NCBI RefSeq assembly: GCF_022558445.1
Contig: NZ_CP054699.1
Span: 1,630,001-1,694,000, forward strand
DNA: 64,000 nt
Reading direction: 5' to 3'
Origin: Candidatus Contubernalis alkalaceticus
Lineage (GTDB): Bacteria; Bacillota; Dethiobacteria; SKNC01
A program made the position numbers and the translations under genes. The notes under the pieces were generated by a model that saw only the letters and a program-made list of their open reading frames with translations, ran no database searches and was not told where the DNA came from. This document shows positions 51,372 through 60,384 of this stretch, piece after piece (the stretch's first letter is position 1; the number at the start of each line of letters is the position of its first letter).

Positions 51372-52259
51372 CCCCAGGCTTTAGGCGTAAGACATTATAC
51401 GTGAGACAATACTGAGCCGGCTGGTCGCCGTCCTTCTTCTTAAGACAAAGGGGTGGGGAGTCGTCTTTGACGCTGTCGTTGGCCCTCATCTTGACTGCCG
51501 GTTCTTATATGGTAGTTTTATCTTGAAACCTAACCTATCCTACTTACTTTTGACGTACGGAGGGAAAAAAGTCTCTTCTGCTGTTAGCGGAAATGGGTAT
51601 TCAGCAGACCCAGCTCTCCACGGCAGCAATGGCGTGTTTTACAGTAACCTGGAGTCAAAGCCTTGTGCCTGAAGTTAAAATAAATAACCTCCAGTTATGA
51701 TAAAATGTGCTACCGGCTTAAGTAAAAATATATTACAAATAAATTAAAAAATATTATGAGTGGTATGCCATGGGTGAAGTGTAGTTGCTTTGTTTTATGG
51801 CGAAAAATCCTCATTCCCAGGTAAATACCAATAGCCCCGCCAATAAATGCTAACACAAACAAACTTCTTTCCGATATCCTCCAGTTACCGGTTTTAGCCC
51901 TGTTTTTATCTAAACCCAAAACAATAAAGCTAACAACGTTTATTATCAGGAAAGATGTAGCTAATTTTACCAAATCATCACTCCGTTTTTAAATTGTTTA
52001 ACCATCTTCAACAAGCCTCGCTACATCCATGCTGCACTTCTTTCATATACCTTAAAGAACCACCCCAAAACGGTTATTATGTAAAGTATAATCCACTATT
52101 GTTGTAACACCACACTTACCACAAAAAACATTATTAATAAGCAGTTGCCGTGTGGCATGCGATATTATAGCCCATTTACCCCCAATCCTTCCACACATCA
52201 GGTTGATAACCTACCGTAGCATTTTGCCGTTTCTTACAATTGGAGTTTTGTAAAGCTTA
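51315..52259. repeat. Duplicated segment, copy B (split by 548 bases)
   Basis: Block 1 (51315-51575) and block 2 (52124-52259) match the two halves of copy A at 46231-46633. Block 1 starts inside the gene at 50310-51371 in its proper context, which suggests that copy B is the source for that part. Block 2 is the 3' end of an ArsC-like gene with one base missing, without its body, so copy A is the source for that part. The DNA between holds a short coding remnant (LLLAEMGIQQTQLSTAAMAC, 51576-51699) and the DUF1294 gene. Confidence 0.8.
51710..51973 (-). CDS. DUF1294 membrane protein
   Basis: 87 residues from TTG 51973 (GGAGTG 6 bases before). Family pattern: NVVSFIVLGLDKNRAKTGNW, RISERSLFVLAFIGGAIGIY, MRIFRHKTKQLHFTHGIPLI. 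Three helices with the conserved DK-A and RH-KT motifs. Function unknown. It lies inside the DNA that splits the duplicated segment. Confidence 0.85.
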   Translation of the reverse strand: MVKLATSFLIINVVSFIVLGLDKNRAKTGNWRISERSLFVLAFIGGAIGIYLGMRIFRHKTKQLHFTHGIPLIIFFNLFVIYFYLSR

Positions 52260-52270
52260 CTTATCAGCTA

Positions 52271-53179
52271 TTACAAAAAGTCATTTATTATTCTTTTCAT
52301 GTATTGCTTCCTTTTCTCTGAAGAAAAATACAAATGCCCACAATCTTGCAAAAGGTATGCTTCAACATTAGAAATTATTTCCTTTGCTCTTTGAATTACT
52401 TTTTCACCTGGGAATAATACATCATTTTCACCCGCCAGTAATAATGTGGGTGCCTGATAATTCTTTATCTCTTCTTTAATAACATTACTTGGCATATTAG
52501 GATTAACTTTAACATGGTGGAAGCTTATGCGAATCATTTCCAATGTATCTTTATCAATCGGTTCCCCTTTGGTTGTCATAGGTAAAAATGCTTTCTCGAA
52601 CCACTTTTCTTTCTTTGTTCAATGTACATCATCATTGGTATTCCCATGCTGAAAATAAGTCTTGATTTTGAAGCATTATATATTCCAGCTGGTACAAGTA
52701 GTATTGCTTTTGAAATCTTTTCAGGAGAAATGCACATAAGCTTAGCTAGAATACCGCCACCAAAGGACTCTCCCATGCAGATAATTCTCTCAAAACCTAA
52801 GGAATCAATGACATCCGATGCCCATTCACCATATTCAAGTGTATTTGATGATAAAACGCTCTGATCGCTTTTTCCAGGGTGTCCAATAGTATCAGGTGCA
52901 TATACTTGATAGTCTTTAATTAAATACAAGTTTTGTTTTAATGAAAATGGAGCGGTACTGTTTCCACCATGAAATAACAATATTGGCTTTGCATCTTCCT
53001 TGCCTACCTTTAAGATGTGGGTTTTCCCAAATCTTGTGTCCACATAAAACATCTTTATATTCTACTTCTAAGCTCTGAACCTGCCGATCATATAATTCTT
53101 TTACTATTTTTTCTCCTTCTTTTGTTTTGTAAATAGATACAGCCATATTTTTTGCCGCCTCTCCCCATATAAGTTTCAC
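52271..53179 (-). pseudogene. Alpha/beta hydrolase broken by two frameshifts
   Basis: Three pieces in different frames add up to one enzyme. 53179 to about 53050: MKLIWGEAAKNMAVSIYKTK, EGEKIVKELYDRQ. About 53050-52600: DTRFGKTHILKVGKEDAKPI, LLFHGGNSTAP, nucleophile MGESFGGGILAK. About 52600-52271: VNPNMPSNVIKEEIKNYQAP, LLAGENDVLFPGE, QDCGHLYFSS. The shifts are near 53040 (in KDVLC/FYVDT) and near 52610. All catalytic residues survive in the DNA. GGGGAGA lies before the ATG. Confidence 0.75.
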
Positions 53180-53245
53180 TGATAGAGATGTATCATTCTA
53201 TTCCGAAAACCCATCGTCGCTATAATAGTTCTTTATTCTTCCAGT

Positions 53246-53833
53246 TTACTTTTTAAAATTAACCGCTGCTCCCTTAAGAAATATTATTAACCATCCAAAA
53301 GAAATAATAAACATCAGGCGCTGCCATATTCCGGCGTAGGGCGTATTAAAGATAAGTATTGAAAAGAACACGGCGATGACTGCCACCAGCACAGCCAAAA
53401 GACGTCTGGCTGGTTTTAATTCAATGAAAGCAGCAGAAAAAGCAAAAATAGTAAAAGAAAATCCTACCATGCTGGCAAAAAACGAATGTAGCTGGTCCTC
53501 CCGTAGGTTGTATAACAGGTCCATATGGAATGGGGCATGCTTAAAGATAGCGGTAAAAATAAGTGATAAACCAAAAATAGTCAACAAAATCTTTTGAAAC
53601 CAGTATTTTTTTAAATAAAGCCAGCTTTCTATAATACAGGCGATTCCTAAAAAGAGAAAGACAATATTCATGATCCAGGCATTGGGCGTCATCTGCGCAC
53701 CCAACTGACTGGTTGTATGATATATGATTGAATAACCTTCAATGCTGAAAAAGGGCAGGATAAAAATAACCAGAACCATGATAATGTATACCGGTAACAG
53801 CAGATGTCTTTTTCTAAAGCCAGATTTGCTCAT
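53246..53833 (-). CDS. DUF998-like membrane protein
   Basis: About 195 residues from ATG 53833 (an upstream ATG at 53872 is weaker). Six helices; YHTTSQLGAQMTPNAWIMN after helix 1 is the hallmark of the DUF998 family (the S-LG--G-p-aw-mn pattern), followed by AIFKHAPFHM and NLREDQLHSFFASM with conserved His residues. Function unknown. Confidence 0.75.
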   Translation of the reverse strand: MSKSGFRKRHLLLPVYIIMVLVIFILPFFSIEGYSIIYHTTSQLGAQMTPNAWIMNIVFLFLGIACIIESWLYLKKYWFQKILLTIFGLSLIFTAIFKHAPFHMDLLYNLREDQLHSFFASMVGFSFTIFAFSAAFIELKPARRLLAVLVAVIAVFFSILIFNTPYAGIWQRLMFIISFGWLIIFLKGAAVNFKK

Positions 53834-53949
53834 TTCATTTCCCCCGGGGAAAACTGATGTATTCCAAGTCAAAGATTGAGTCCCTTTTCAATTAATTGAT
53901 CCGGGAACTAACAGGCCAACCCTGGTTACAATACAATTGCAGCCATTTT

Positions 53950-54405
53950 TCACTGCAGTTCCTTTATAGATTTTACATATTGTTTCTTGCCTCTTAAGGA
54001 ATTAATTAATTTCTCGTCTGCTGTCCATAATTCACAAGTTTTTTTTGTTTTTTCTCTTATTTCTTCTGATACAGCTAAAAAGGCTGCATCATACAAGGTA
54101 GGCATGTCAAAAGAACAACTGATTTTCCAGGCTCTATGTATTATTGAATCTCCTTCTAAGTATTCAATCCCCGGGAAATTAGTATAATTTGTCCATATCT
54201 CTTCACCATCTTGAAAAGTAATTTGCTTAGATCTAATTTTTTTCCTAATAATACTTCCCATTTCTGCCCAGGCAAAGGAAGGCAATATTATTATTTGATT
54301 TTTTTCTATGATGTTTTGCATTAAAAAAACTGCCTTTGAACTGTCTTGTTCTTCAAAAAAAACTTTTACTAATACAGACGTGTCTAAACAAATGAACTTA
54401 CTCAT
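53950..54405 (-). CDS. PIN-domain toxin
   Basis: 151 residues: ICLDTSVLVKVFFEEQDSSK (Asp8), FAWAEMGSIIRKKI (Glu), MPTLYDAAFLAVSEEI (Asp) and LWTADEKLINSL (Asp), the four acidic residues of PIN nucleases. The start ATG overlaps the end of the Phd/YefM-type antitoxin gene by 8 bases. Complete pair. Confidence 0.85.
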   Translation of the reverse strand: MSKFICLDTSVLVKVFFEEQDSSKAVFLMQNIIEKNQIIILPSFAWAEMGSIIRKKIRSKQITFQDGEEIWTNYTNFPGIEYLEGDSIIHRAWKISCSFDMPTLYDAAFLAVSEEIREKTKKTCELWTADEKLINSLRGKKQYVKSIKELQ

Positions 54406-54694
54406 ACCGGTTTTTTCCTTCTCGTAAATCCCTTATTAACATAATAGAATCTTCAGGCACTCCTTTTTTAACAATCCGCTTTTTAACTTTCGTTATTTTT
54501 TCTAAGAACCTTTTTCGACTTTCCTTTAAATCGTTATCTTCCAATAATTGCAGCTTATCAAAGCTTTCGGCATCTATTATATATGCAACAGGTTTTGATC
54601 TTTGTAAAATAGCAATCGGCTTTTTATTTTTTACTAATTCTGCAAGTACTGCTTTTGCATTTCTCCTTATTTCAGTAATACTAACCATCCGCAT
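54398..54694 (-). CDS. Phd/YefM-type antitoxin
   Basis: 98 residues: RMVSITEIRRNAKAVLAELV, KNKKPIAILQRSKPVAYIID, AESFDKLQLLED, the Phd/YefM N-terminal DNA-binding fold, followed by a longer, charged tail that should bind the PIN toxin. AGGAGGG lies 5 bases before the ATG. First gene of the pair. Confidence 0.85.
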   Translation of the reverse strand: MRMVSITEIRRNAKAVLAELVKNKKPIAILQRSKPVAYIIDAESFDKLQLLEDNDLKESRKRFLEKITKVKKRIVKKGVPEDSIMLIRDLREGKNRYE

Positions 54695-55136
54695 AATATC
54701 CCTCCTAAACGTACCTTTAAAAGCATTATAACATTAAAAATTAAAAGAATAAAGATGTTCTCATTAGCTCATGAAATGTCAATGGAATATATTTTGGGCA
54801 AACCTTAAAAACCCGCCCTGGAAATAAATGCGGATCAATAGATCAATAGAGTGTGAAGAATGTAGAAAGAAAATTAAAGATATTGTGAAATTGTATCTCG
54901 ACTTATCATGATACGTTTTGACTTTAGTCCGCCTTGGGAAAAAAGTGCGGACATCGGGTCCGTCCGGTCTTTAATTAAAACCAACCATAAACAGGTGTTT
55001 TCTCATAGAGGTGAATAGCGGTACCCACTTATAGAAAGCCTTAGTCGATCATTTATCTTTTCCCGGCTTAGTCTTCTTTCCTTTTGTGATTCAGCCCAGG
55101 TTTTCATACTCTCATATTCAGGATCTGATTTATCAT
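54695..55136 (-). pseudogene. Gap containing the C-terminal remnant of the gene hit by the TnpB element
   Basis: At 55003-55137 a minus frame reads KSDPEYESMKTWAESQKERR, then LSREKINDRLRLSISGYRYS, PL, TGA. It begins at the left edge of the TnpB element and is on the same strand as the truncated DUF6933-like gene on the other side, so it is probably that gene's C terminus. A tiny plus frame at 54828-54911 (MRINRSIECEECRKKIKDIV) has a CxxC and may be part of a zinc-finger anti-sigma factor. The rest is empty. Confidence 0.4.
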
Positions 55137-56736
55137 CTTAGCGAGAAGACCCCTTCCTCTAAGCAAAGCGAAGGTAGGGGATGAATCGTTTTTCTCTATT
55201 CTTAGGCAGAAGACCTCCATCCTCTACAGGTGGGAGATGAATGCTGAAAAAATCGAAAACTGTTACGAACTATTGTTCCCCACTCTCCTTAATTGTGATA
55301 TAATGGAAATATAAAAAGCAATTAGAGGGAGGTGAAAATCAGTGATTCGTACCCACAAAACAACCTTTCGGGTTTCCAAAAAAGACTTAGAAAGACTATT
55401 TGCTTGTAACCGCATTTCAGCCACAATTTGGAATGATTGCCTGAAACATGCTAGAAACCATCACCAGCAAACAGGCTGTTGGATTAACTTAAGTGAACTA
55501 CAACAACTCACCCGTAAACAATATCACCTTCACAGTCAAAGCATCCAGTCAGTCCAGGAAAGATACTTACAAGCAAGGACAAATGCTTGGAAGGCCAGAC
55601 AAAAAGGCTTTAAATATATTCGCTACCCTTACAAAGAGAAAAAACACTATCCTGCACGGTGGAAAAAAGACGGTTTTACAGTCCACTCTAACGGGTTAAT
55701 TGAATTAAAAATGTGCTTAATTAATGGCAAACGCACACCTCCAATCCGGGTAAAGCTGGCTCACCTGCCCCAAGGTCAAATCAAAGAAATTGAACTAATT
55801 TGGGACAGAAAGCTAATGCTGGCTGTTAGCTATGAAGATGGCAGGCAGCCTAAAGAAAATAACGGACAGTTTACTGCCGCCATTGATATGGGTGAAATTC
55901 ATGGGATAGCCTCCCTGGCGGACAACGGCCAGTCACTTATTATCACTTCCCGGAAGCTTCGCTCCCAAAAACGCCTGCGGAACAAAAAATATACTGAACT
56001 CCAAAAAAAGCTAAGCAGATGCCAAAAAGGCTCAAGAAGATGGAAAAAACTTCGCCGGGCACTGGTTAAAACCCAGCAAAAGACACAAAGACAACAGCGG
56101 GATATCCTTCATAAAACCAGCTGCCAGTTTGTCAGGTGGGCTGAAGCGAACCAAATTAAACAGGTAGTCGTTGGTGATGTGGAAGGGGTTCAGCGAAACA
56201 CAAAAGCTCACAAAAAAAATCCCAAAAAGAAACACAGGAGCCGCAAAGTAAATCAAAAGTTGAGTCAATGGCCCTTTGGTATTCTGCTAATGTATCTTAC
56301 CTACAAGCTGGCTGCAGCAGGGATTGACCTAAACAGGATAGATGAATCATACACCACACAGACATGTCCTGTCTGTAACCGGAAGAAAAAAGTATCCGGT
56401 AGAACTTACCGGTGTCATTGTGGCTATAATGAACACCGGGATATCCATGGTGCTAAAAACATATTAGCAAAACACAAATATGGAGAAATAAAAGATTTGG
56501 GAATACCCATAAGCAAGATAACGTATCTACGGCCCGCCAGTTAGCGGAAAGTAGTAGAAGCCCTGTTCCGGGCCAGGAGGAAAGCTAAACCTCTTGTTGT
56601 CAGGAGAGTCAGTGGATATTCGAGCATTCTTTGTGAATGAGGTTCCTCTAACGAGTAATCGTCCCGGGTATATCATTAGTCATTCTCCTGGAAGCCCCTA
56701 CCTCTAAACTGAAAGTGTAGGTGGGGGAGGTTCACC
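55137..56736 (+). mobile_element. IS1341-type (IS200/IS605 superfamily) element with tnpB only
   Basis: Left end: two similar hairpin units, each of the form CTTAG-GAGAAGAC, a stem, then ATGAAT, at 55137-55186 and 55201-55243. Right end: stem CCCCTACCT (56695-56703) with AGGTGGGGG (56719-56727), closing with GGGGAGGTTCACC, where TTCAC is a usual 3' end of such elements. There is no tnpA (Y1 transposase) in the window. The region from about 56500 to the right end is where the guide (omega/reRNA) of TnpB normally lies. Confidence 0.75.
55342..56544 (+). CDS. tnpB: TnpB, RNA-guided DNA endonuclease (IS605 OrfB)
   Basis: 400 residues from GTG 55342 (GAGGGAGGTG 7 bases before). An N-terminal HTH/WED-like part (about 1-160), then the RuvC domain: Asp182 in AAIDMGEIHGIA, Glu281 in VVGDVEGVQR, Asp367 in YNEHRDIHGAKNI, so all three catalytic residues are present. 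Zinc finger Cys342, Cys345, Cys358, Cys360 (TCPVCNRKK, YRCHCGYN). TnpB cuts DNA guided by an RNA from the right end and favours retention of the element. Full length and undamaged. Confidence 0.92.
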   Translation: MIRTHKTTFRVSKKDLERLFACNRISATIWNDCLKHARNHHQQTGCWINLSELQQLTRKQYHLHSQSIQSVQERYLQARTNAWKARQKGFKYIRYPYKEKKHYPARWKKDGFTVHSNGLIELKMCLINGKRTPPIRVKLAHLPQGQIKEIELIWDRKLMLAVSYEDGRQPKENNGQFTAAIDMGEIHGIASLADNGQSLIITSRKLRSQKRLRNKKYTELQKKLSRCQKGSRRWKKLRRALVKTQQKTQRQQRDILHKTSCQFVRWAEANQIKQVVVGDVEGVQRNTKAHKKNPKKKHRSRKVNQKLSQWPFGILLMYLTYKLAAAGIDLNRIDESYTTQTCPVCNRKKKVSGRTYRCHCGYNEHRDIHGAKNILAKHKYGEIKDLGIPISKITYLRPAS

Positions 56737-57326
56737 TTAAGTTGATAGAGATTTACATCTAAAATATCTTCCGGATTACTTTTGTCATCACTACCACAAT
56801 AAATGCTCAGGCACTCGATCATTTTTTGTATTGGGTGAAAATACTCGTTTGTAACAGATTTTTGAATTAGTCTGCCTGTTACAATGCTTATGTATCTTTG
56901 AATCTGTGTCCTTTCATCCAGAAACTCCTCCATAAATCCCACTTCATAAACGGTGTTATTCATCTTTGCTACCATACTTTTATTTGCAGTTTTTGAAAAC
57001 ACAATTTCGCCAGCATCAGCCATATAGTTATTTATCACATCTTCACGTATGCCTTCCATACGCAATGTAACTCTTATAGCCTCTCTAATAAGTTCTTTCA
57101 TTCTTGCAAAACTCTTTGGTTTTGGCCTGTAAATAACCACCGGATATCTTGTTTCGTTATTCATCAGAATAACTGCTTTCCTTCTGTTTATATTGACAAT
57201 ATTGGCATGCCAGGCCTTTAGGCTGTCCGGGAAACATTCATGTCCCTCGGGGGACTTCAGCTGATCTCTAGTAATATTCATTTTGTCCAGTAAGGCTTTG
57301 GTGCATTGAATCAGCATGTATTTCAC
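56737..57326 (-). pseudogene. DUF6933-like protein, truncated by the TnpB element
   Basis: About 197 native codons: MLIQCTKALLDKMNITRDQL, AWHANIVNINRRKAVILMNN, TRYPVVIYRPKPKSFARMKE, resembling DUF6933. Near the end DVNLYQLK looks like the start of a pRiA4b ORF-3 domain (vYqLKv-L). Then the frame enters the right end of the element and 19 foreign residues (VNLPHLHFQFRGRGFQEND) follow to TGA at 56676. The rest of the second domain is lost; a likely C-terminal remnant is at 55003-55137. Confidence 0.65.
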
Positions 57327-57408
57327 CTACCCTAAGAAAATGTAAACTGCTTTAAATAAAATGTCTTGGGCTGTGCTCACCTTCTTACAGGCCAAACATT
57401 GAATCTAA

Positions 57409-58355
57409 TTATCGGTTTTTCATTTCGTATTCTAAGTCTTCTAATCTTTCCTGTACAGCATCTATATCCATTTCATCTTTTGCCATAGTTAGAGCTTTTT
57501 TGTAAAGTTCTTTTGCTGAAGCGTAATTTTGATTTTGTTCCAAATAATACATATCCCCCCATCCAATGTAGCCCCAGGGATTATCGGGAAAATCTTGCAC
57601 TAAATTTTTAAACTCTAATTCAGCCTGTTCATAGTCACCCAGGCTTGAATAGGATTCTGCAATATTTCGTCTCATATTATGAATCATTAATTCCTCCTCG
57701 CCGGGGAAATTTTCTAAAAATTCTTTGCAAAAATGAATTCTTTTTTCAAGATAAAATTTATCTTCCAGTCCCGCGTTCTGCAACGCACATTCCAGGTCTT
57801 GACAGAAGTTTCTAATAAAAAAGTTTCCTTTATACTGTTTGTCAAGGAAATCCAGATTTTTATAATTGAGGTTGAACCTGTATTTTAATGCTTCCCATAC
57901 TTTTAGCCAGATATTGCAGGCTGTTTGAGAATCATTTGTTGATAAATGTTCGAAGCCCTTTTTAATCAATTCACTCATTTGTTCTTTTGATAATAAGTGC
58001 GCTGGTGCTAATCTCTCCCATAAAATCCATGCAGCCAACCAGGGAAAATCTTCTTCCCTACCTTTTACCCTTACCTTAAAATTAGTAAACCAGTTCTCTG
58101 ATATTTGTTGTGCAGAATAAAAATTTTCTACATCTCTTAAAAAAACCTCTTGATCAAATGCGATACCGATACTCTCTAACCGTTGAATAATTTCATTAGT
58201 GCTTATATTGTTTACTTCTTCGTATGTCATGAAATTTTGCATATATTGAACAAAGCCTTCATTCATATAACTCTTATCAGGCTTATCAATACAGCATTTT
58301 TATATTTTTTATTGCTTCCACAAGGGCAGGACTCATTTCTACCTATTTTCCCCAT
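57409..58355 (-). pseudogene. SEC-C zinc motif / TPR protein with a frameshift
   Basis: True start ATG 58355, 8 bases after AAGGAGA: MGKIGRNESCPCGSNKKYKN, the SEC-C motif (CPCGS-KKYK-CC). An A-run (TATAAAAATG, about 58300) is one base short; adding it gives KKCCIDKPDKSYMNEGFVQY and joins the 285-codon frame 57409-58266. That part is helical, with TPR repeats near the C terminus (NIAESYSSLGDYEQAELEFK, NPWGYIGWGDMYYL, YASAKELYKKAL). SEC-C motifs bind zinc and often partner with SecA or nucleases. The 285-codon part could still be translated from ATG 58266, without the zinc motif. Confidence 0.75.
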
Positions 58356-58480
58356 AGTTCGATTCTCCTTACGCTTCTTATTTCTTAATGCTCTGCCTCG
58401 AAGAGCATTGACTTTATAATGCAAATTAGTTAATAATGTATATAATTGACCTTTAGTGCAAGTGGTCAGTTATGTCATTT

Positions 58481-58846
58481 CTACTTATCATTTGTGTTCT
58501 TCTTGTTAGAACCCTTGTATTCGCTAATTGGATATCGCTTTTTATTAATTTCCACCTTACGGTTCAATTCATACGACAAATCAAAGTTATATTTTTGAGC
58601 GAAGCGTAATATAAAAAAAAGGATGTCTGCTAGCTCCTCTCCTATTTCAGTTCTTATAGTTTCGTCAGTTAGCATATTATCAACTTCTAAATTTGACTTA
58701 AATCTAAATAACTGTAATAATTCTGAAGCTTCCGTAACGATACCAATAGATAAATCTTTGGCATTATGATATTGGTCCCAATCTCTGTCTTCACAGAATG
58801 TTTTTATAAGTTTATTTAATTGGTCTATGTTTAAATGTTTTTCCAA
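58481..58846 (-). CDS. MazG-like nucleotide pyrophosphohydrolase
   Basis: Start chosen at TTG 58846, 6 bases after AGGAGG; the frame is open 30 codons upstream but with membrane-like, unlikely codons. 121 residues: LNKLIKTFCEDRDWDQYHNA, KDLSIGIVTEASELLQLFRF (the EExxE-type metal site is E-AsELLq), EIGEELADILFFILRFAQKY (E-x3-D). All-alpha NTP-PPase fold; it hydrolyses (d)NTPs to monophosphates, probably a housecleaning enzyme. Confidence 0.85.
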   Translation of the reverse strand: MEKHLNIDQLNKLIKTFCEDRDWDQYHNAKDLSIGIVTEASELLQLFRFKSNLEVDNMLTDETIRTEIGEELADILFFILRFAQKYNFDLSYELNRKVEINKKRYPISEYKGSNKKNTNDK

Positions 58847-58946
58847 TGGTGCCTCCTGTAACTTCAATATGATAAATAATAAGGAATATATTTCTATATT
58901 CCACTTTATTATCCTTCTTAAATAATTTACATACAATAATGCATAT

Positions 58947-59570
58947 CTAATTTAGAACTTCTGTTCTAAATACCATTGAAGTGACCTCTTTACCCTCAAC
59001 GATTCTTTTCACAATAACAATTGGCTCAAACTTAAGAATTCCGATATCAACAATTAAGCCGCTGGGTGCTTTGGCATAGTTGCGGATTTGTGGGGTTTCT
59101 TTGAGCATGTTTTTAATAAAGTCGTCTGGTTCTTTTTGATCATTTCCAAGGATATGTTTGATTTTCTCAAAAAAAAGCTGTTCGTCAGTGATGTCGCAGA
59201 AATAATAACCCCGGCTTATGGGTTTAAGGCTATATTGGTGTAGGGGGATTACCAGGTCGGTGGAATAATAACCGGGTGCTTCTTCCGCTACTATTTGTAT
59301 TTTTTCTCCTACAAACAACTCTCGAATAGAGGTTAATTTCTTATGATAGAACCTTGATGATTTATTTATTTCTTTCAGTTGAGCTAAAAGCTTCTTTCTT
59401 AGGGATTCTCTAACTTTGCTGTCAACGCTAAAATCAGCAGATATCATTGTTTTTGCCATTAGAAGAAGCTTTTCAATCTCTACATCTTTAACAGGCCCAA
59501 TATCATCTTCCCCGGCCAAAATTTTATCCAGGTATGCCAGATAAATACTTGCTTTTTCCTCAACTTTCAT
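58947..59570 (-). CDS. Soluble sigma-factor partner of unknown function
   Basis: 207 residues. The N-terminal 65 residues (YLAYLDKILAGEDDIGPVKD, EIEKLLLMAKTMISADFSVD, RESLRKKLLAQLKEI) look like the cytoplasmic start of anti-sigma proteins of the DUF5667-like kind, but no membrane helix follows. The rest is a mixed alpha/beta domain with no family I recognise (YYSTDLVIPLHQYSLKPISR, GLIVDIGILKFEPIVIVKRI). It overlaps the sigma factor gene by 11 bases, so the two are coupled. A cytoplasmic anti-sigma or co-sensor is the most natural guess. Confidence 0.65.
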   Translation of the reverse strand: MKVEEKASIYLAYLDKILAGEDDIGPVKDVEIEKLLLMAKTMISADFSVDSKVRESLRKKLLAQLKEINKSSRFYHKKLTSIRELFVGEKIQIVAEEAPGYYSTDLVIPLHQYSLKPISRGYYFCDITDEQLFFEKIKHILGNDQKEPDDFIKNMLKETPQIRNYAKAPSGLIVDIGILKFEPIVIVKRIVEGKEVTSMVFRTEVLN

Positions 59571-60120
59571 AGATGTTCACCCCCTGGCTTTCCAGAATAA
59601 TTCGCAGCCGCCGCATGGCCCGAAACAATATAACACCGGTATTACTTTCACTAATGCCGATAAGTTTGGCAATATCTCTGTTTGAGTGCCCGCTCCAGAA
59701 CTTCAATGCTATAATATCTCGTTCCCGTTGATTTAAAGAAACTAAAGCCTTTAATAAATGCTGTTTTGTTTCATTAAAAGCTGTGATCTCAGCAGGATCA
59801 GGCTTAGAATCAATGATATCCGCAGTTAAATTGAGGGAAGTAAAATTGGTCCGATTACGACTGCGATAATAATCAGTTATAGTATTACGAGCAATACTAA
59901 AAAGCCATGCGGAGAATGCCGCCCTTTCCGGTTGATAGTGTCTAATTTTAGAGAATAATTTTTCAAAAATCTGACTGGTTAAATCTTCAACAGCATTGAT
60001 GTCGGCAACACGGTATTGTACATATAAATTCGAGGAAAATAATAGTTATAAAGCTCAGTAAAGGCACTATCATCATCAGCCTGGGCAATTAATGAATTTT
60101 CTTCTGTTTGAGACAGCAGA
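59560..60120 (-). pseudogene. ECF-type RNA polymerase sigma factor, frameshifted
   Basis: Minus strand. The beginning in one frame: SQTEENSLIAQADDDSAFTE, LYNYYFPRIY. Then, one frame away from about 60020: VQYRVADINAVEDLTSQIFE (region 2.2), KLFSKIRHYQPERAAFSAWL, FSIARNTITDYYRSR (2.3-2.4), LLKALVSLNQRERDIIALKF, SGHSNRDIAKLIGISESNTG (region 4 HTH), VILFRAMRRLR. One base is lost in ATTTATATGTAC. All conserved regions are otherwise present. The start codon is unclear (no ATG/GTG in a good position behind AAAGGA). Confidence 0.8.
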
Positions 60121-60384
60121 ACTATCCTTTGTAAGCACCTCTTTCAAAAAAAACCATTTAACAGGTACTTACTTCATCGACAAATTATTTAAAAAGTTTA
60201 GCAAAATATTGTTCCAGGTTGCAGTTTTAAAAAATGTTGTCAAATAAAACAAGGTTCATGCGTTTTAAATTATTCTTCATTACTTCCAAATTTAAAGGTG
60301 AAAATTGATATTGAATAGAATATTAATTTAACAAAATGTGAGAAATAGCTTTAAATAATCCAGTGAAATGAGGAGATAAAAAAT

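Noticed and set aside
58481-58936. 151-codon form of the MazG-like protein
   Set aside because: The first 30 codons encode an unlikely hydrophobic stretch, while AGGAGG precedes the TTG at 58846.
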